A DNA stretch of 10,097 nt from an uncultured Bryobacterales bacterium (GTDB lineage Bacteria; Acidobacteriota; Terriglobia; Bryobacterales; UBA6623), in NCBI GenBank assembly GCA_946887065.1, contig CAMPKL010000081.1:1-10097 (forward strand). The letters are read 5' to 3'. The notes under the pieces were generated by a model, which saw only the letters and a list, made by a program, of their open reading frames with translations, did not search any database and had not been told where the DNA came from. This document shows positions 6,875 through 10,097 of the stretch, piece by piece. A program made the translations under genes and the position numbers. The stretch's first letter is position 1; each line of letters opens with the position of its first letter.

Positions 6875-8305
6875 ATGAATAAACCATCACGCCGCGAGTT
6901 CTTCTCCTCCATGACCAATGGCCTGCACGGCGCCGCTTTGGCTTCGTTGCTGGGCGCCGATCTGTTTTCGCCGGGGGACCTGCGCGCCCAAGAAGAGCGC
7001 ATGTTCGACCTGACGCCGAAGCAGCCGCACTTTCCGGCGAAGGCGAAGTCGGTCATCCACTTGTTCATGAACGGCGGGCCCAGTCCGGTTGATTTGTTCG
7101 ACCCCAAGCCGACGTTGCAGCGCCTCGCCGGGACGTTGCCGTCCCGCGAGCTGGCCTTCGCGATATCGAATGGCCAGAGTGCGGGCGTACTCTTCCCGTC
7201 TCCATATGAGTTCAAGCCGCGCGGCAGGTCGGGAGTGATGATCTCTGATCGGCTGCCGCACCTTGCCGAATGCGCCGACGACATCGCCGTCATTCGCTCG
7301 ATGTACGGGGAGCACGCCAATCACGAACCCGCTCTGTTCTTGATACACAGCGGCCGCACGGTCGCGACTCGTCCAACCATGGGCGCCTGGATAGCCTACG
7401 GACTTGGAAGCGAAAACAGAAACCTGCCCGCCTATGTCGTGCTGGACGATCCAAAGGGCTTGCCCATTAATGGCATCTCCAACTGGCAGTCCGCTTATCT
7501 GCCTCCTATCTATCAAGGGACGCGCTTCCGCACAGAAGGCGCGCCGGTCTTGAACCTGCAGTCCCGCCCTGAGATCCCGACGCCTCTGGTCGAGGCGGAA
7601 CGCTCGCTGCTGCGGCGCCTGGACGAAGCACACCGCAAGCAACGGCCCTACCAGCCGGAACTCGATGCACGCATCTCAAGCTACGAACTCGCCGCCAACA
7701 TGCAACTTGAGGCGTCCGACGCCCTCGATCTCAACAAAGAGACCGAAGCGACCCGCGAGGCCTACGGCATCGGCGCCGAGCCGACCGACTCCTATGGCCG
7801 GCGCTGCCTGATGGCGCGACGTTTGGTGGAACGCGGCGTGCGGTTTGTGCAGCTTTACATCGAGCAGCAGATCTTCGACACGCACGCGAACTTAGAGAAG
7901 AGCCTGGACTACGCCTGCGGCAAGACCGACAAGCCGATCGCCGCCCTGCTAAAGGACCTCAAGCAGCGTGGGTTGCTTGATGAAACGCTGGTCGTCTATA
8001 GCGGCGAGTTCGGGCGCTTGCCGATGACGCAGGGCGAAACCGCTGCCGCCGGCCGCGACCACAACCCGCACGGTTTCAGCGTGTGGATGGCAGGCGGCGG
8101 CATCAAGGGCGGAACCGCTTTTGGGGCCACCGACGACATCGGTTTCAAAGCCGTCGAGGATCGCGTCAGCGTGCATGATTACCACGCGACCATCCTCAAT
8201 CAGCTGGGCCTCAACTACCGCGACCTGTTCATCGAGCGTTCGGGCTTGAAGGATCGCGTGACGGATCAGTTCCCCGCGCGGGTCGTTACCGAGATCCTGG
8301 CTTAA
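6875..8305 (+). CDS. DUF1501 family protein, Tat-exported
   Basis: The product is 476 residues. The N-terminus carries a twin-arginine signal, SRREFF at residues 5-10, followed by a hydrophobic stretch (GAALASLLGADLF) and probable cleavage after LRAQ near 39, so it is exported folded. The DUF1501 landmarks appear in order: FMNGGPSPVDLFDPKP (64-79), SMYGEHANHEPALFLIHSGR (142-161), GEFGRLP (377-383), GRDHNPHGF (393-401) and HDYHATILNQLGL (434-446). The family is related to the sulfatase/alkaline phosphatase superfamily, and the conserved Asp/His residues could bind metal, but no reaction is established. Such genes usually sit directly behind PSCyt/DUF1553 genes, as here with 14 bp between them, implying a joint periplasmic function. 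The TAA stop shares TTAA with the convergent gene's stop. Confidence 0.92.
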   Translation: MNKPSRREFFSSMTNGLHGAALASLLGADLFSPGDLRAQEERMFDLTPKQPHFPAKAKSVIHLFMNGGPSPVDLFDPKPTLQRLAGTLPSRELAFAISNGQSAGVLFPSPYEFKPRGRSGVMISDRLPHLAECADDIAVIRSMYGEHANHEPALFLIHSGRTVATRPTMGAWIAYGLGSENRNLPAYVVLDDPKGLPINGISNWQSAYLPPIYQGTRFRTEGAPVLNLQSRPEIPTPLVEAERSLLRRLDEAHRKQRPYQPELDARISSYELAANMQLEASDALDLNKETEATREAYGIGAEPTDSYGRRCLMARRLVERGVRFVQLYIEQQIFDTHANLEKSLDYACGKTDKPIAALLKDLKQRGLLDETLVVYSGEFGRLPMTQGETAAAGRDHNPHGFSVWMAGGGIKGGTAFGATDDIGFKAVEDRVSVHDYHATILNQLGLNYRDLFIERSGLKDRVTDQFPARVVTEILA

Positions 8306-8784
8306 GCGCGGGCCATCGCCTTGCGCAACATCGCGACGCCGGCGGCGATGACCGCAATCGGCCAAAGTTGCTGGATGCCGAAGTCGATCATGCCGAAGTT
8401 TCTTGCCAGAAAGTATGCGCCAAGCGACAGCAGGATAATTCCGCCTACGGAATTATCCTTGCCCTTTGGCCGAATCAACATCTGCGCGCCGAGCGCGATC
8501 AGCAACACTGGCCACAATCGCATCACGTCACGAATGTTGATCGTCAACATCCCGAGGTTATCGAGCTGCAGCGCGATGCCTACCGCGGCCAAAATCGATC
8601 CAAAGACGCGATTACCGCCCTCGATCGCCAGATGCGCTCCCAAGGCCACTAGCAGCAAGGGCCAGAAGCGCGCCAAGCCTCCCAAGCTGACGATGTCGAA
8701 GCTATTGAGCAGCAGGATGATTCCTGCCGCGGCAACGACCAGACCGGGAAGGACGCGAGGACTAAGCAGATTCTTTGCCGGCAT
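8302..8784 (-). CDS. LiaI/LiaF-like transmembrane protein (three repeats, six predicted helices)
   Basis: The 160-residue product is very hydrophobic. It consists of three copies of a two-helix unit of about 45 residues, each ending in a WP motif: FWPLLLVALGAHL (40-52), LWPVLLIALGAQML (90-103) and LWPIAVIAAGVAML (140-153). The pattern matches the membrane part of LiaI/LiaF-type proteins, which in Firmicutes sense or buffer cell-envelope stress. The soluble C-terminal LiaF domain is absent, so signalling cannot be assumed. The start is the ATG at 8784, with GGAAG nine bases before it inside the end of the dipeptidase gene. The two genes overlap by 23 bp in different frames and are probably coupled. 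The 3' end converges on the DUF1501 gene. A long palindrome lies in the third repeat's coding region. Confidence 0.82.
   Translation of the reverse strand: MPAKNLLSPRVLPGLVVAAAGIILLLNSFDIVSLGGLARFWPLLLVALGAHLAIEGGNRVFGSILAAVGIALQLDNLGMLTINIRDVMRLWPVLLIALGAQMLIRPKGKDNSVGGIILLSLGAYFLARNFGMIDFGIQQLWPIAVIAAGVAMLRKAMARA
8432..8459. repeat. Perfect 12-bp-arm palindrome inside the LiaI-like gene
   Basis: AGGATAATTCCG (8432-8443) and CGGAATTATCCT (8448-8459) are exact reverse complements separated by CCTA. The stem is AT-rich against its GC-rich surroundings. On the minus strand it encodes KDNSVGGIIL at the soluble loop and start of the third membrane repeat. On the plus strand it lies about 127 bp beyond the DUF1501 stop. 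No T-run follows on either side. Confidence 0.85.
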
Positions 8785-9964
8785 GGGCGTGCGCTTCCAC
8801 TTCGCGCATCACGCGTAGTGTATTTCCTCCGAGCATCTTGACGATAGCGTCGTCGGAGAAACCTCTCTCTCGAAGTCCCGGGATCAGGTTGGGAATCTTG
8901 GAAATGTCTTCCATGCCTGTAGGCAATTCTTCCGTCACTCCGTCAAAGTCGGAGCCGAGACCGACGTGATCAACGCCGCCGACCTTGGCGGCATGTTCGA
9001 AATGGTCGAGTAAAACCGAGAACGGAGTACGTCCAAGTGTTTCCAACTTGCGCATGCGGCTGGCCCAACGCGCTTCGACGGCCTCGTTTTCGGGCCGCTC
9101 ATCCGGCTCCTTATAAGCGGCCGAACGGCTGCGGTAATCCGCGTCGAGAAAGGCGTTGTAAAAGTTGATGTGCACCACGCCGCCCCGGCCGGCAACCGCC
9201 TTGATCATGTCGTCGGTCATATTGCGAGGGTGGTCGGCAAGCGCCCGGCAGGAAGAGTGCGAAGCGATCATCGGAGCCTTGGCTGCCTCCATCACCCCGG
9301 CGAAGGTCTTGTCGGAGATGTGCGAAACGTCGACCATCATCCCCAAACGATTCATCTCCGCGACGACCTCCCGGCCGAAGTCGGTCAGGCCCGGGTCCTC
9401 CTCCGGCTTGTCTCCCGACGAGCCCGCCCAGGGCAGGTGAACGCCGTGCGTAAGCGTCATGTAGCGTGCGCCGAGTTCATGGAGATGGCGAAGGTGATCG
9501 AGACTCGAGTCGATCATGTGGCCGCCCTCGACGCCCATCAGGATGGCGATCTTGCCCGCTTGCTTGGCCTCAACGATTCCATCCGCCGAAGTCGCGAAGA
9601 CCAGGTCGCCGGGATGTTGGGCGACCTGCGTCCTGACCAACTCGATAATCTTCAGCGCTTCTTCGAACTTCTCGGGCGTCGCTCCGCGCGCGCCGGAATT
9701 ATAGACCGCGAAGAACACGCCGCTGACGCCGCCCCTGCGCATCTTGGGGATGTCGACTTGCCCGTAGGGGTAGTCTTCACCGAGGTCAAATGAGTCCGAC
9801 GCTAGCCGGTCCGGCGTATCGCAGTGCAGATCAATGACGTACGACTGAGCGAGCAATTCTTCGGGCGTCATGGCGGTCGCAGCCTCTTCCGCTTGAGGCG
9901 CTTGGTTGCAAGAGGCGGCGGCTCCGGCGACGGCTAGGGTCCACTCGCGGCGAGTCCATTGCAT
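8762..9964 (-). CDS. Membrane dipeptidase (peptidase family M19, renal dipeptidase type)
   Basis: The 400-residue product is a zinc dipeptidase with all expected metal ligands visible: DLHCD (His47, Asp49), GVEGGH (Glu146), DVSHIS (His215), ASHSSCRA (His236) and GLGSDFDG (Asp339). HPRN (245-248) is also conserved in the family. These enzymes cleave dipeptides, including some with D-amino acids at the C-terminal side. The N-terminus combines a Tat-like motif, TRREWTL (4-10), with Cys19 after AAAS. It is probably exported folded and perhaps lipid-anchored, although the lipobox is atypical because Ala replaces Leu at -3. The ATG at 9964 has no clear ribosome binding site; a TAGAAT box lies five bases upstream, so the mRNA may be leaderless. 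It is first of two genes, overlapping the LiaI-like gene by 23 bp. Peptidoglycan-peptide turnover or peptide scavenging are possible roles. Confidence 0.93.
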   Translation of the reverse strand: MQWTRREWTLAVAGAAASCNQAPQAEEAATAMTPEELLAQSYVIDLHCDTPDRLASDSFDLGEDYPYGQVDIPKMRRGGVSGVFFAVYNSGARGATPEKFEEALKIIELVRTQVAQHPGDLVFATSADGIVEAKQAGKIAILMGVEGGHMIDSSLDHLRHLHELGARYMTLTHGVHLPWAGSSGDKPEEDPGLTDFGREVVAEMNRLGMMVDVSHISDKTFAGVMEAAKAPMIASHSSCRALADHPRNMTDDMIKAVAGRGGVVHINFYNAFLDADYRSRSAAYKEPDERPENEAVEARWASRMRKLETLGRTPFSVLLDHFEHAAKVGGVDHVGLGSDFDGVTEELPTGMEDISKIPNLIPGLRERGFSDDAIVKMLGGNTLRVMREVEAHAHAGKESA

Positions 9965-9969
9965 GCTTC

Positions 9970-9975
9970 ATTCTA
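9970..9975 (-). promoter_or_regulatory. Candidate -10 box of the dipeptidase operon
   Basis: On the minus strand this reads TAGAAT, matching the -10 consensus at five of six positions, and ends five bases before the ATG. The -35 region is GC-only and does not match TTGACA. If used, transcription would start at or next to the first base of the start codon. Confidence 0.4.
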
Positions 9976-10000
9976 GGGAACGTGGGGCGTTGCGCGCGCG

Positions 10001-10030
10001 TTGACAGTGCGCCGAATGAGCCGCTATCGT
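10001..10030 (+). promoter_or_regulatory. Promoter of tRNA-Phe
   Basis: A perfect TTGACA (10001-10006) is followed after 18 bp by TATCGT (10025-10030), four of six matches to the -10 consensus. Transcription would start near 10037, just ahead of the tRNA 5' end at 10040, leaving a leader of a few bases. An alternating CG run (9992-10000) abuts the -35 box upstream. Confidence 0.65.
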
Positions 10031-10039
10031 GGAAGTTCT

Positions 10040-10097
10040 GGCCAGATAGCTCAGTTGGTAGAGCGCAGCCCTGAAAAGGCTGGCGTCGGCGGTTCAA
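10040..10097 (+). tRNA. tRNA-Phe (anticodon GAA), 3' end outside window
   Basis: The sequence gives acceptor strand GGCCAGA, TA, D arm GCTC-AGTTGGTA-GAGC, and anticodon stem CAGCC/GGCTG around the loop CTGAAAA. The anticodon is GAA, which reads phenylalanine codons. Variable bases and GGCGG-TTCAA of the T arm follow, and the window then ends. The visible 58 nt fit a normal tRNA; the acceptor 3' strand cannot be checked. Confidence 0.93.

Noticed and set aside
6887..7642. Minus-strand open frame of 251 codons inside the DUF1501 gene
   Set aside because: It lies wholly antisense to conserved DUF1501 motifs and its translation is rich in Arg/Gln with no recognisable domain. It is a shadow frame.
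9170..9793. Plus-strand open frame of 207 codons opposite the dipeptidase
   Set aside because: It is antisense to the M19 metal-ligand region and its translation looks non-globular, with no motif or ribosome binding site.
10023..10032. GCTATCGTGG upstream of tRNA-Phe, also found as the complement of the tRNA-Thr 5' end (3798-3807)
   Set aside because: Only 10 bases match, with no extension on either side and no mobile-element context. It is too short to support an attachment site.

Overview
The window looks like a GC-rich (roughly 60% by eye), Gram-negative-type chromosome from the Acidobacteriota / Planctomycetota / Verrucomicrobiota range. The main pointer is the gene pair at 3957-8305. 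It encodes a protein with planctomycete-type cytochrome c domains plus DUF1549 and DUF1553, followed by a Tat-exported DUF1501 protein, a pairing expanded in those phyla. The Tat-like 'RREW' start of the dipeptidase and the LiaI/LiaF-like membrane protein would suit a Bryobacter/Solibacter-like acidobacterium. That assignment is inference; no rRNA or marker gene is present.

Layout, left to right. (1) 1-3708, plus strand: the end of a glycan-assembly operon. It holds two tandem paralogous GT-A (family 2-like) glycosyltransferases, the first cut by the window edge, then a Gfo/Idh/MocA sugar oxidoreductase and a GT4 glycosyltransferase. The last three genes are chained by 4-bp stop/start overlaps (ATGA, GTGA), so they are probably translationally coupled and make or decorate an exopolysaccharide, O-antigen or other surface glycan. 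(2) 3733-3808, minus strand: a complete tRNA-Thr(CGT) with encoded CCA, facing the glycan operon tail to tail. (3) 3809-3956: a divergent intergenic region with a GC-rich hairpin and candidate -10 boxes on both strands. (4) 3957-8305, plus strand: a two-gene operon for a secreted multi-heme-motif PSCyt1/DUF1549/DUF1553 protein and a Tat-exported DUF1501 protein, 14 bp apart. (5) 8302-9964, minus strand: a two-gene operon for a Tat/lipoprotein-type membrane dipeptidase (M19) and a six-helix LiaI/LiaF-like membrane protein, overlapping by 23 bp. The latter gene converges on the DUF1501 gene with the two stop codons sharing one TTAA. (6) 10001-10097, plus strand: a clear promoter and the first 58 nt of tRNA-Phe(GAA), cut by the window end.

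No IS element, CRISPR array, phage gene or frameshifted gene was seen, and coding density is very high. The least explained signals are a 12-bp-arm perfect palindrome inside the LiaI-like gene, the tandem glycosyltransferases lacking a normal DxD motif, and the functionally obscure PSCyt1/DUF1549/DUF1553-DUF1501 exported pair. I did not find convincing evidence for a wholly new system.
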